The translations under genes were made by a program, and so were the position numbers. The notes below the pieces were generated by a model. The model was not told the origin of the DNA and made no database searches. It saw only the letters and a program-made list of their open reading frames with translations. Positions 43,806 through 55,717 of a stretch of DNA of 64,000 bases are shown here, in pieces (within the stretch, counting starts at the first letter, position 1; the number at the start of each line of letters is the position of its first letter). The DNA comes from Harmothoe impar (Eukaryota > Annelida > Polychaeta > Phyllodocida > Polynoidae): the NCBI GenBank assembly GCA_947462335.1, contig OX381708.1:40799377-40863376 (forward strand), in the 5' to 3' direction.

Positions 43806-44190
43806 TTGCAAACACTGCAGAACGATGCCCTAAGAATTTGTGAGAAATTTAGCGACCCCCGGTTTGTAAACATAGACCAACTAGACACTAGGAATAATGT
43901 ACCAAAGTTGGATGTAGCGAGGGAAGTGCAGCTACTTGGCTACATCCACAAGTACTCTCTGAATGCTAACAATGTAGTGACTCTGGCCCAAGTACTGCGC
44001 AGCAACACCAAGATCAAGCTGAAGGTGATGCGATCAGAAAGCGATGTCTACGACAAGAGCCCACTGTGTCGAGGAGATATCCCTTGGGACCAACCTGACC
44101 CTACTACCCAGAAGCTCACTGATACCCACACATTCGAAAAGACTATCAAAGAACAACAAAGAATATACTGTGCACTGTATATTGAATGTG
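43806..44190 (+). pseudogene. 3' end of a LINE reverse-transcriptase ORF
   Basis: The frame begins LQTLQNDALRIC-like, continues VAREVQLLGYIHKYSL and KSPLCRGDIPWDQ, and then meets F-x-K. These are the thumb and C-terminal hallmarks of CR1/L2-like non-LTR ORF2 proteins (LQNRALR..., SPLYRG..LWN). Catalytic RT motifs are absent, so this is a 5'-truncated copy. The open frame runs on to 44255 without further similarity. Confidence 0.7.
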
Positions 44191-44327
44191 ACACTAAGGA
44201 CTGTAAAATAATTCTATGCTGTCTTCTTTTTCCTTTGGCTAAAATATTTTTTTAAATGGCACTGCATGAGGAAACAATAGTGAGACAGAAGGAAGTAACT
44301 CACCCTCTGCTTTCTATTAAACTAGAG

Positions 44328-44465
44328 GGATCCATCCAATCTCCTTGGAGGGACTGCAGTATATCCTGTTACAGTGCCACACATGTGCAGTGAGAGGCTC
44401 GACTTAATGCATCACCCACTCTGGTGTTTACAGAGCAGAGTGGTTAAATCAGACCAACACAGTCA
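44328..44465 (+). repeat. Dispersed repeat family A, copy 3
   Basis: CCAATCTCCTTGGAGGGACTG and ATATCCTGTTACAGTG match 23775-23925 and 20245-20435. Confidence 0.6.
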
Positions 44466-44654
44466 AGCACACCCTGCGTGAGGCATCAACAGGGAAGAAG
44501 CTCCCATCCCTCCCATCTACTCAACTCGTCTCTGTTTCATGGGAAGAATCGCAATTCACACCAAGTGCAAACATTAATCAGAGGCTGCTAGGTGCAACAC
44601 CAGACATAGTCTTCACAATTTTCTCCTTTATGAATTCCTGTTATATTTTCACAA

Positions 44655-44750
44655 TGTATTTCTACTGTAGTATATCACTGGAATGATACTGGTTTAAAGG
44701 TGACTTTTTCCGAAAGGACCCTTTATCCCTTGCCTATACAAATAGGTATG
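44655..44750 (+). repeat. Dispersed repeat family C, copy 2
   Basis: TATATCACTGGAATG and GACTTTTTCC match 24495-24600. Confidence 0.5.
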
Positions 44751-44832
44751 TATGGATAATTAATGTGGTATGGTATATAAATTGCCTATGGGGACTCAGA
44801 CCATTATCAACAGGTTCTTCATAATAGGCCTA

Positions 44833-44887
44833 CACTGAAAAAGTAAGCCAGACTGGTCTAAGTGGAGACAAGTTTACTATTGTAGTG
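44833..44887. mobile_element. Internally deleted CACTG MITE
   Basis: CACTGAAAAAGTAA, GCCAGACTGGT and GACAAGTTTACT match the ends of the 6615-6806 element; most of the interior is missing. Confidence 0.6.
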
Positions 44888-45094
44888 TGTTCTCACGTGT
44901 CAACCTTTTCACCCTGTATACAGATGCATTGATGCATCATGACGACAAAGGGCATCCCACATTAAAAATGTATGTGGCGCTTATAATTATGGTTAACTTG
45001 ATTCGATGTTAATGCAGGTAGAATTGGCATTTGTATAAGGTATAAGTATTATGAAATAAGCGAATGCCCAAATGTTACCTTTATAATAGGAGAG

Positions 45095-45350
45095 TTCCAG
45101 TGTCTGAGGTTGTGGTAGAGATTTTGTATCAACCCTCTCTCAATCATTTAGAGAGCATGAATAGTAATATGCCGATGCAATAGCTGGACATATTGGGGCC
45201 CTGAATATTCTTGATGGGATCCTATCCTCATTCTCCATTGCATCCAGTACTTCAATGGTGATATAATGTTCATGGATAAAATATGAGATGGTTGTAAACG
45301 GGTGATGAGGGTAGATGAAGGAGTCATCTATAATCCTATGTATGTATGAT
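45095..45350 (+). repeat. Dispersed repeat family B, copy 3
   Basis: CTCTCTCAATCATTTAGAGA and TTCATGGATAAAATATGAG match 29560-29790. Confidence 0.6.
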
Positions 45351-45525
45351 ATGCAGGTGTACTCTTATTGAATGGCTATGTATTCCGCTGCAGCAGAATG
45401 TCCGGTGGGCACCGCCATCTTTATTTGTACCAGTGTGACACTACAGCAACCAGCTCAGGGAAATCTCGTGGACGAGATTAGGGTACAAGGCAAGAGAGTG
45501 GCATGATTGGTATTATGAATGGGTG

Positions 45526-45637
45526 CACTGAAAAAGTAAACTTGTCTCTTGTGAGACTGTCTAAGTGACTGTCATAAAATAAACGAGTCAAAAGTTGTCT
45601 AACCTATCAGGCTACCATCCCACAAAAGGGATTAAAA
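45526..45637. mobile_element. Partial CACTG MITE
   Basis: CACTGAAAAAGTAAACTTGT at the left end; similarity to the inverse of 6700-6806 continues through GTTGTCTAACCTATCAGG. The other end is missing. Confidence 0.7.
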
Positions 45638-46284
45638 CTCCTGCACCTTGTGTCATACATAAATGTTACTTAAACCATGTAATATGTCCTAGTCTATTCC
45701 TCCTCTCTTCAACTAACACTATGCTTAGAATCTTAGTTGCTGCCCTCTGGTGTCAATATCATGAAACACAAGAACTACAACTGTCGCTGGCTGGCATCTC
45801 AGCTAATAATGAGTATAGAAGGTTGTGTCTTTTTGAGTTTATAACCTATTTATTCACAGAGTGAGTTTCAAAATACGGTACATTCAATGGACTGTTTGTC
45901 CTATACTGATACAAAATGAGAACATATGTAAATACACAATGACTGTTGCTAATGCAATTGTTGATCCAGCGAGATCTTTCATGGTTGCATCCATTACATA
46001 CTGGTAGTAGGCCCTTCCACAAGATCACAAATGGAGCATAACATAAGTCACAGAACATGCATATAATTGATTCATTACATCCAGATATTTCAAGTACGCA
46101 CAGTAATATTATGTTATGTATGTTGATTTACCATATCCTGTATTGTGTTCCTTATAACTAGCTAGTAGACATATGATATAGTTGGTATAGTTGTACAATA
46201 GTGCAATAGGCTATGTATACATGATATAATATGGCAAAATGTGAACATTATCTGTTCCGCTATCTCATGTTTTTGTCTTTAAAT
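45638..46284. other. Intergenic with one CTCF-like site
   Basis: Minus strand at 45740-45753 reads ACACCAGAGGGCAG, one base off the CTCF core. No gene recognised. Confidence 0.35.
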
Positions 46285-47154
46285 AGCCTAACCACAGTGA
46301 GTTTTGCTTTACACTTAAAGGCATTGCGATCAGTTAGTAAACGACACGAGGAATGTAGTGCATTCCAGAGCGCTATGCCCCTGTATAGTGGGCTTTTTCT
46401 ATAGCCCTTTGTTTTAGATGTAGGAAATTACAACAGCCCAGTGCCAGTGGACCTGGTTATACGTCCACATGCTACTGGGCGCTGGAATCTCAAACCGAGG
46501 GCCAAAGGGTCATGTGTCCCATCATACAAGTATTTATGAATGAGAAAAAGTAATTGCATATCATAGCAAACACTTCAGTAGTCAGGATTGGTGTCTTCAT
46601 GAAGGTCCCAAATATGGTGCAGTTTTTGGACATTTAGGCTAACATGTAAACATTTATTCTGCATTAATTGCAGGCGCTTGTGCTGTGAATTTATAACACC
46701 ATTGAACAAATATCCACAATACTCTAGCACAGGAAGTATTGTTTGTTTGTATATCAGTACAGCAATATGCTGGGTCATACGGCGCCTCATATTATTTAAC
46801 ATATGACACCTGTTTGCCGCACTACTGACATTTTTGCTGATGGTATTCTTTAGGGTGATGTTATCATCCAGTATTATACCTAGGTATTCATAGCTTGTAC
46901 AACAATCGAGCACTACAACCCCCATTTTAATTTTTTGGTACTAAGGGACAATTTATAGCAGGATTAAACAATTCCACCTCGGTTTTACCTGTGTGGATAC
47001 ATAGGCCACTACAGCAGAACCATTGATAGACACTATAAGTGTCTTGCTGTAGTTTGCCTTCAGCTATGCAGAGATTGGAAGAGGTGGTATAGAAGACAAC
47101 ATCGTCAGCATACATAATTATTTTACAGTGCTTCAGAATGTCTTGTAACATCAT
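46285..47154 (-). pseudogene. LINE reverse-transcriptase fragment, minus strand
   Basis: Reading from 47154 leftward, the frame has the RT catalytic box MYADDVVF and LxxDxxxVxxWF-like sequence. After a stop near 46927 a second frame has YEYLGIILDDNITLKNTI, SSAANRCHMLNNMRR and ILPVLEYCGYLF, the thumb of CR1/L2-type ORF2. Further left (about 46300-46420), in broken frames, LKQRAIEKAHYTGA and ALWNALHS match the usual ORF2 end. Frames change at least twice and the 5' half is missing, so it is a dead copy. Confidence 0.8.
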
Positions 47155-48207
47155 AATCGTATTAAAAATTCATTAAAAGGTAGTCACATTTCAATTGATA
47201 TAATTATGAGCTATGCATATATCAGGAAAGGGTAGTAACTGCTGGGTATAATGTTGATATATGAAACTCATAGAGGTCTATGGATGGGGTGCTGCATGTC
47301 GCATGTCCATTTTAAGAAATGGTCATGTTGCATATCTATGTCCTTTAATAATGCTCAAGACATATTTAGGACCAAAATGTGTACTCAGTATATATGTGTA
47401 ATAATAGCTAAATTGATAAGATGTGTCGCACTGGATCCCTCTAAATCGTACTTAATCGTGCTCAAAATGCAAAATCGTATTCAGGCTCAAAATGAGGAAA
47501 AAAGCGTACTATTGCGATTAAATCGTACTAATTGTAAGCCCTGCTAATGTTTTATGCCCGTCTTGTAATATGATGTATTGAGAAATGGGCAATGATAATA
47601 ATCCTTTCGAAAACTTTGAAATTCCAGAAGTGAAATACTTCATTCTGGCGAGTTTCAAGCGCACCAGTGAATGCTCTATTGAATATCAACTGTACGCCCA
47701 ATTATGCCTGTCATGAAAAATCACATGATTAGAACTGCAAAATGTTGGGGGGGGGGGGGGGCAAAAACAGCAGTGGCACAGCGAACTAACAGAGTTTCAA
47801 TAGGCTTGAGACTCACCTGAGTTGTTTGGCAGCTTGGTGTGGAGAGTGAGTCTCTGTTTAACACGTGTGCGGAGACACGTGTCGTCAGTTAAAAACAACT
47901 CACCTGGGCCACACCTCACCTTCACAGGTGCAAACTCAATGTCACTCATACAAGGTCACTTCACCAAGAGCTGCTTGCTAATTAATGACAATACCATGAT
48001 CAAAAATATTATTACATAATAGGATGGGGATCGAGAGACTTAACATTTTGTGTCTCCCGACTGAGCACAATAATTATATGTCTTGACTCGGTATTTCTTA
48101 TATGGAGTGATTATGTTTTATAGAAATGATTGTATTTATACCTGTACAGATGGACACGGGGGAATTACACTCGTCAGTGTTGTATCCCTACATCATGCCG
48201 ACACTTC
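47155..48207. other. Intergenic with G tract and paired CACGTG
   Basis: A G run lies at about 47747-47761. ACACGTGT occurs twice, at 47861-47868 and 47875-47882, giving two CACGTG E-boxes 14 bp apart. No gene recognised. Confidence 0.4.
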
Positions 48208-48269
48208 TGGGTTGAGACTATACGATGTACCATAAATTATGGTACACCGTATAGGAGTGTCTCAACCCA
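48208..48269. repeat. 62-bp near-perfect palindrome
   Basis: TGGGTTGAGAC...GTCTCAACCCA encloses TATACGATGTACCATAA and its inverse with one mismatch, separated by one base. It could form a cruciform or an RNA hairpin. Confidence 0.8.
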
Positions 48270-51200
48270 TTCACCGTCCCCCTGTTGTATATATATGAGC
48301 ACTCCCTAAATGCTAAAATGATGGTCGGAGGCAACAAATGAACAAGCTATTAATGACTGCTCCAATCCAAACAAAATCAGTTAGGAAGTGAGTAAATGCT
48401 AAAAATATAATATTGCGTACTACGCATATATATTGGGATTTTCAATCATGCAAGTCGATGCTTGTGATCTTAATGATTCACATGTATATAGTTTGAGATA
48501 GATCCTACAAAAGAACTATGCGTCATGTGGCGTCATTGGGAATTTACATTTATTGAGCCCCTCCACTAAAGTCTGTCCAGCACATACTGTAATGAGAAAT
48601 AGTACGATTTTCAAACCATCAATAGTAACCATGACCTTTAATTAAAAAAAGGTTTAAGGGGTACTCCTCAAATATGCACCTAATATGATACTTTATCTAG
48701 TAAAAACACGAGTACTCAGTAACTAATTTATATGTTTTACTTCTGCAGTCCACAAGACCTGATTTCGTTGTGGGTGTTTTATTTCGTTACATGCTGCCAG
48801 GAAAACATGAGGAGTGAATGATACTGCTGATAAGGGTACGTTTGGTATTCAAATAGCTCTGTGTAAAAGAGCACTGGATGGTAAAATAGCATTAATTGAG
48901 TCATGGTTGTTGGTGGTGGGGGGCTGGGGTTTGGGCATATGGGTATGATAGGTATAGGGGAGGGGGTGTTGTGAATGAATCACCTGCCTTGTAGCTATTA
49001 TGCATGCCATGGAGGAGGTTGAAGGCTCAGATCTCGGTACCCCTCCAGCGGCAGTCGGAGTGGAGCCGGGACAGGTACTCAACCCTATATATAGGGGCAC
49101 TGGGGCTTTAACCGAGACAAAGGTCTTTGTCACTTAGGGTTAGGGTTTCGAGGTGTGTTGCGGGAGGGGAGTGGGATAGGGGGGGGGGGGTCTTATAACT
49201 GACATGTATATAACACCTGTATACTCTGGAGAACTCTATTAGACAGGCAAGTCCATAGGTAAACGCCACATCTAGCCTACAGTGCTCAACAACTGCACTC
49301 GAGGTTAACCATATCATCTTGTCTACATACATGAAGTATTCCTACACTCACATGTCCACCTATAGATTGCAATGAGATCTTTTAGTATATGTTAGGACAC
49401 TAGTCCATTCAGTCATAATCCAGCTATAGAAGAGACCATTCAAGAGAGACCCCATCAACATCGATCCATTGTGTCTCAAAAGCAATAGAGGAACCAGAAT
49501 ATCTCGAAAAGACAGCGGGACACTTCCTCAACACACCCTGGAGAAAGCACCCCCTAACCTACAGCCAGGGTTAACTCTCTTCACAGACGGGGCAGGGAAC
49601 TATCGATTTTCCTCCAGTAGCGGTGAACATGCCTCAAGTCGGCCTGGAGGTAAGTTATTGAACCATAGCAGGGGATATAGTAGCAGGTATGTGGCAAGGT
49701 CCAACAGGGAGGAGGGAGGTACTGGAGGACGAGTTCTGCTGAAGCAGTGCCAGCTGGGCTCTTTCCTCGGACCACTGCATACCACCATTTGGAGTACCAT
49801 ATACCTGTGTTTTATATATAACATATTGTACCTTTTAACCACATCAAAGGTGAGTTAATGGACCTGATTATATTCCTGTATGGGCACAAAGGGAAATGGT
49901 GTTTAGTGTGCATGTCATTATTTTTTTATTGGATCTATTGTTCCTCATAGTCAATCTCATCCAGAACTAGTATTGCCGTATTGTAATATCTGTAGTATAA
50001 CAGAGCCTTCCTCAAATGGAGTATGTCCTTCCTGGGTACTGATTGATGGCAAGAACAGACAAAACTCCCCTTATATAGATAAACATTAATTGACTATATA
50101 TGTTCACTAAGAGTTAAAGTTAAATAATTCTATCAGTGTGTGTATCAAGGAAATGTAAGATGGAATGGATCTACTACATTCACAATGCTATTACTGACTG
50201 GATTTTGGAAGGATGTGACACTGATATAGGCCCAGGACATATAGCAGATAAACGGGTTATTATGGGGATATTATAGTTATGTAGCTTGTATATACATAAT
50301 GCATAGTGTGTTGCATATAACAGTATATTATGTAGATATAAGATATCACATACTACAGAAAAGGATGCTATAATATACAGCACACCAGGTTCAACACATG
50401 TTATGCTTGGGTTCTGGACGGCCAATTGTGTTACATAAAGCTATTGATCCATATTTAAGCCTGCACGTGTAGAGCTATAACCATACCTGGAATATTTACA
50501 CTGCCAAGTGTAATAACGTAGGGCCTACCTAATCTTGACTTCAAATGAACACTATTTATTAACATGGTACCTTTGGTGATAAACCTAAATTATAGCACAC
50601 TTACATTTTAATCAATACACATTATATGTAACCTACACAACACATACGATAGTTTCTAATACATAGTCCCTATTTTAGTACTTCAACACGACATCTTTCT
50701 AATGCCCTACATATAATTTTTACATTTTTCCTCATTTGTGATCAAAGTAAATTGCACTTCCTGGAACTGCCGACTTCCTGCAACAAATCAATATAATTTG
50801 TCAATAAATCGACACAGATCAATGCATTATTAATCTGTTCACGGACGTCACTGCTCCTACACACTATCATTACCCTTCTCGGTGGTGCAACGTGCTTGGA
50901 TGTAGAAATAGTTAGTTATTTTTGAATGAAATAATCTCACTCGGAAGAGAAACGTGGGATCCTATGTAATTTAACATTTATAAGCAAATGGATAGGATAA
51001 GAGAGTCATGTCACATTTATTTTCAATCTATTAGATACCGGTAACACCGTTTTAAATTTGATAGGTAAACTGATTTTACCTCGATTGGGATCTAAAGCTA
51101 AAGACAAAGGGCTTTGTTCAAGTCGGCCCTGTTGCCCCTCAGGTGACTTCTTACATATTCCACTCGCTGATCTTTTGATCACATAAGTATTGGCTGTGTG

Positions 51201-51514
51201 CCCGATTACACGATTACCTCACTGAAAATCCATAGGTTGAAAGGGTTAGTCAGTACAGGCTATCCTAGGTTCGTCACATTTGTGTTAGTCATAATGGCAA
51301 AATTATATTCAAAAATGACTGAGGGGTCAGTCAGTAGTGGCTAACCTAGGTTCATCATTGGTGTGTTGTATTTGTATACCACTAGTTGGTGCCACCTGTA
51401 AGACACGCTGATGACCACTCGGTGGCTTCCCCTGGAAATGAAAAGACTAAGGTGGGTTGCTCAGTACTGAATAATAACTTACCTAGGTTGGTCGTATAGG
51501 GAGCCAAAAATTAC
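48270..51514. other. Intergenic, no gene recognised
   Basis: Open frames at 48849-49858 overlap on both strands and have low-complexity sequence. A short TTAGGGTTAGGG lies at 49134-49145 and a G tract near 49180. At about 51240-51500 there are weak repeats of the form AGTCAGT...CTAACCTAGGTT. Confidence 0.35.
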
Positions 51515-51568
51515 TAAGGGAGCGTTCATTATTTATGGCAGGGGGGGGGGGCGGGCGTTTGGCAAAAC

Positions 51569-51700
51569 GAATACGTCAAAAAAAAAAGACCCCCCCCCTC
51601 TGAATGGGTCAAAAAAAAAAGACCCCCCCCTCCGAATGGGTCAAAAAAAAAAGACCCCCCCCCCTCCGAATAGGTTGAAAAAAAATGACCCCCCCCTCAC
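51569..51700. repeat. Left subterminal A/C-tract tandem array
   Basis: Four units of about 31 bp: GAATGGGTC, then A8-10, then GA(C7-9)T. Same orientation as the array at the other end. Confidence 0.8.
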
Positions 51701-53734
51701 CATAGATGTTTACAAATACTTAATAATGGCATCAACGACATACAAAGTCCACATAGTCCTATACTATTACCTATTATAGCATGTGCTTAACCATTATTTG
51801 AGGGACTGGTTATAGGGCATAACAATATGGTGAATATATTTATGTGGAGAGCGCGCATTTTTCTGTTTCCGTGGCACGTTTGATATTTTTGCTAAAAATT
51901 GGTGTGATTATTTTGGTCCCCACCTACAAGTCCTGCTAATACTGTTTGGTAGAAGTACCATGAAATGGCCCAGCTCAGGGGCCGCAGAAGGTGGATAAAG
52001 TTGGGGGCCCAGCTCCCAAAGCCAGCTGATGAGGGTTGGTTAGAGGGAGAAACAAATGGTTGTTTTGGGGCCACAAGCCCCAGGAAAATTTGGGAATTTG
52101 ACCTTTATATTAGTGTATTCAGAGTGGTCTGAAGTCTACCATATGATCCTGGGAAATTTTGTAATTTTACATTGAAATTGATGTGTTCTGAGGGACTTTG
52201 AGCTTGTCTTTCAAGAAAGTTTTAGGAATTTTACCTCGAGATTGGTGTATTCTTGGGTACTCTGAGTCTAGAATGTTCATGTTCATGTTTCCCAAAAAGA
52301 TTGGCTCCCCCACTTTACTAGGCCCCCAGCCCCCCCCCCCCCCCCGTTCCGCGCTACTGCAGCTTAAAACAAAGATGTTTGATGAAGGGATGCTCTGGAC
52401 ATTATAACAGTGGCAAACCTGAAGAAAATTTTGAAAATCTAGAGGTCAATCGGCCCATTTTAATGTATCCTGGTATCATAACTTGCAGTTAAAGGAACAA
52501 GATCACTATTTAAACCTAGTTTGGTTTTCCAAAGGCTAGGATCAGTAAGAAAAAGGGAGCTGAGGGTGAGAATTTGAAGTTGAACAAAGAATCACAGGGG
52601 AATGTGTCTTTGTTATATAACGGCACGGATCAATTACAATCGCTTAAGCCATCAATGGTATGCATGGATGTTACGTGCACCATAGTCGATAACCTTTATT
52701 TGAGGAAATGCCATAAGGTACCTGCCTTCAATATTCTAGTGTGTGGTCAGTATAACCAAGCCATGGGAATGCATTGACTCCAAAAAAAATAAAAGCTTTA
52801 AAATAGTGATGAATAACTCACTGATAACCCTGCAGAGCATCGGAAGCAACTTGACCAGAACCAAATATAGAGCTCTAAAAATTCTGATGAGGCCAAGTAG
52901 CGATGAGTAGCAATGATTATTCAGTGCCTGATTTCTGTTGAAGCCAAAGATGAAATTAGAGGGAGATTTAGAAATTGGCGACAGAAGGAGTGGCATCCGC
53001 AGCAGAAAACTCTGTGGATCTGGTGGCTATTTCCTACATTTCAAGGCATTCGGAACACCGATTTATAGTGGGATGATCATGTCTACTCTATGAGTCTGCT
53101 GATTTTATAAGTCCTAGAATCTGTGAGAAGCAGGCAGCTATCAGGGAGATGGTGAAGGTATTCTAAAAATATTGAGAGCTCTGCAATCAGAACGCTGTGG
53201 CTCATTTAGCAGGGTCTGGTACAAGATACCAAGGAAAGGTGTGTATCATGACTAGTGTAATCACGCCTTTGACTGGTGGAGTGGACCTAAGCTACAATGT
53301 ATCAACATTATATGAGGTAGATCTGCATCTTGCATACTATGCATCTGCTCCTCTATTGGGAAGAAAGGCAGGGTCTAAAAATGTAGGCAAGTTCACCCTT
53401 GCATATGGATGCCAAAACCTGATGGGCAAGGCTAAAGTCCAATTAACCCAAACTATTTCGGATACAGTACTGTCATATTTCGGTGCCACAATAGCATTCA
53501 TCTAACTGCACACTGATAGCTATTCTGTTTAGACCCCCTACATTCTGTACTCTTCTCGTGTTGAATTAATGCTCTTTCTCCAGTTAATTATTGTTGCTTT
53601 AGGAAAAGAAAAGTAGTGAATCATTCATGTGTCGATTGGTAGGCAAGAAATTTAGCAAAGTTCTACCGTCTTTATGACCCCAATTCGCGACATGCGTCGT
53701 GAAATTCGCATCGCGTTGTGTCAAAAAATACCCC

Positions 53735-53880
53735 CTCCCAAATAAATACCCCTAAAAAAAATGACCCCCCCCTCAGAATAGGTTGAAAAAAAAAGACCCC
53801 CCCCCTAAGAATAGGTTGAAAAAAAAAGACCCCCCCCCTCCGAATACCCCTAAAAAAAATGACCCCCCCCTGATTTGCAC
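53735..53880. repeat. Right subterminal A/C-tract tandem array
   Basis: Units GAATAGGTTG or AATACCCCT, then A8-9, then GACCCCCCC(C). Direct, not inverted, relative to the left array. Confidence 0.8.
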
Positions 53881-53918
53881 ACCCCCCCCCCCTGGCATAA
53901 ATAATGAACGCTCCCTAA

Positions 53919-54262
53919 CTAGGTGAGGCACTAGTGACTGAGAGATTGGTCATATAGGGAGCCTAGGATTATCAGTGCAGGCCTTAATATTGGACATGCA
54001 TTATTGCCATTTCTGCCTCCCTTCCTCCTCCGATAATTTTAAAGGGTATAATATCAGGCACCATGATTGTTCCCTCCCCATTTACTGCACATTTCTGACG
54101 TGGGTTGAAATTCCATCAGACAATGCCCCTCACAGCCGCAATATGAATGTACACATGCTGTGCCATCACAGCATTTCAAACTGTTACTTTAAATTTTCTT
54201 TGTGACAAAGTCTACAATTTGTCAATATCCCCTTCGTGCGTACATATCTTATGGAAGCCCCC
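53919..54262. other. Intergenic, nothing recognised
   Basis: No coding or repeat signal identified. Confidence 0.35.
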
Positions 54263-54264
54263 TT

Positions 54265-54372
54265 CCCAGTGGGCACAAAATTCAGTTCAATGTTCGATCA
54301 ACGTTGAAGAGACATTGAATCAGCATTGACAACAATCTGTCAATGTTGATTTAATGTTCTGTGCCCACTGGG
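54265..54372. mobile_element. 108-bp MITE with CCCAGTGGGCACA ends
   Basis: CCCAGTGGGCACA is exactly inverted at the right end; TT duplicated at 54263-54264 and 54373-54374. The interior has TCAACGTTGA and CAATGTTGA motifs. Its CCCAG ends and 2-bp duplication link it to the 147-bp MITEs and the foldback. Confidence 0.85.
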
Positions 54373-54374
54373 TT

Positions 54375-55414
54375 AAGGTTACTGCTGGGTTAAGCACACA
54401 ATACTGTTCACACTCCCCATGGTGGCTGTTTGTTGTGAAGCTTAATAAAAGTGTAGGCAATATCGATTTTAAAGTAGAAACCTGGCACATGATCAAGAAA
54501 TTCATGATCATCTATGTTACTTGTTCTATTTAGTAAACATGGCTAAGTTAATGTTTTAAATGAAGAAGGAACTTGACACAATTATTCGATATGTACCTGT
54601 CCTGTGTAGATAAAGAAAACATTTCTGGGTCTATTAGGTTCTAGGGTCTGTTAAGCTTTGATTAGAAGCACACGTTGTCTCATAAGCCATAGTGATTCTG
54701 CGACGGACAACTGAAACAACGGAAGGTACAATGTATGCACTTGAACCACTTGTCGGAAGGCAACGTCTATTTATTTAACAATAAATAACATTTCAAACAT
54801 TTCTAATTAAAAGAAGATTACCGCCCACATCCTACTGCCTTTGGTCTCTCTGCTGACTGCTAACTGCTAACTGTCCAGTGCACTGAGGTCACTAAGTGTG
54901 CTCACCAATTAATAGTACCGTCCATTGATGACATTTTATTGCCCATATATAGTCGATCAATACATTGCTGATCCATCTTGTTCATTCTGCTTGATGAAAC
55001 TGCATTGTCTCTGTGGTAGTTCTTGGCGACAGCTGGGCATTCATGTAATGCTCATTATGTAACCTGCCATGTTGTAGAATCACTGGGATAGTTATAATAC
55101 CTCTTTAGGCGATTTTGATTAGACTCATAAAGACATTTTGCATTGTTCATTACACAATTGCAAATGGAAGCAATCTTTGTATCTGGGTAGGGATGTCTAA
55201 TCAATGAAATGACCATGTCACCTTTCACTCGTAACCCTATGTCCCATGTCGTCTTCAATAACCATTGAATGACAGTAGAGGTCAGAGTAGTGCACGGCAT
55301 GTACTAATAACCCGGAATTTCACATTTCTTTAATTACTTTAGACATTTGCAGTCAGTCACTAATCGCCCATTCTATTATGACTACCATTCCTTTCTAAGT
55401 GTTACATTTAAAGA
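54375..55414. other. Intergenic, nothing recognised
   Basis: Could hold the upstream exon or promoter of the 55718 gene, but none can be placed. Confidence 0.3.
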
Positions 55415-55640
55415 GTTTGGATGCAAAACGACATCCCAGAATTGAAGCACAACATGCTTTTTGTAAAGTCCTGTAAAGACACCCCAATTACTGGTAACGC
55501 AGTGTATACCAAGTAAGTCCTAGTGAGATGGAAAATGATAAATCTTGGAAAAAGTAAAATTTAAATATCCCTAATCTTCATTTTTGTCAGATTTTAGTCC
55601 CATTTTTTTAAATGGCGCTTATGTCGTTTTGCATCCAAAC
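55415..55640. mobile_element. 226-bp MITE with perfect 20-bp inverted ends
   Basis: GTTTGGATGCAAAACGACAT at 55415-55434 is exactly inverted at 55621-55640. It sits just upstream of the splice acceptor of the next gene. The terminal motif recurs at 61.6-62.1 kb. Confidence 0.8.
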
Positions 55641-55679
55641 TTTGTATATTTCGAGTCAATTTCTTTTTATAAGTTACTC

Positions 55680-55696
55680 TCTTTTCCTGTTCACAG
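55680..55696 (+). promoter_or_regulatory. Probable splice acceptor
   Basis: The pyrimidine run TCTCTTTTCCTGTTCACAG ends at AG 55695-55696, 21 bases before the ATG. It suggests an intron in the 5' UTR. Confidence 0.6.
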
Positions 55697-55717
55697 CGCC
55701 TCAAACTTACAGACACC

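Larger units (their letters stand above)
51518..53915. mobile_element. 2.4-kb DNA transposon, PIF/Harbinger-like ends
   Basis: GGGAGCGTTCATTATTTATG at 51518 is exactly inverted at 53915; the terminal repeat continues to about 33 bp with one mismatch and ends in a G tract. TAA is duplicated at 51515-51517 and 53916-53918. GGG ends with a 3-bp TWA duplication fit PIF/Harbinger or ISL2EU. Inside, only short frames remain (52574-52777, 53197-53505; the latter 102 codons) with no recognised transposase motif, so it is a nonautonomous or decayed copy. Confidence 0.85.

Noticed and set aside
43579..43815. 78-codon minus-strand frame at the right LTR junction
   Set aside because: It spans the 3' LTR and the flank, so it cannot be an old gene; the flank part alone is too short to judge.
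49134..49145. Interstitial telomere repeat
   Set aside because: Only two TTAGGG units, which is expected by chance.
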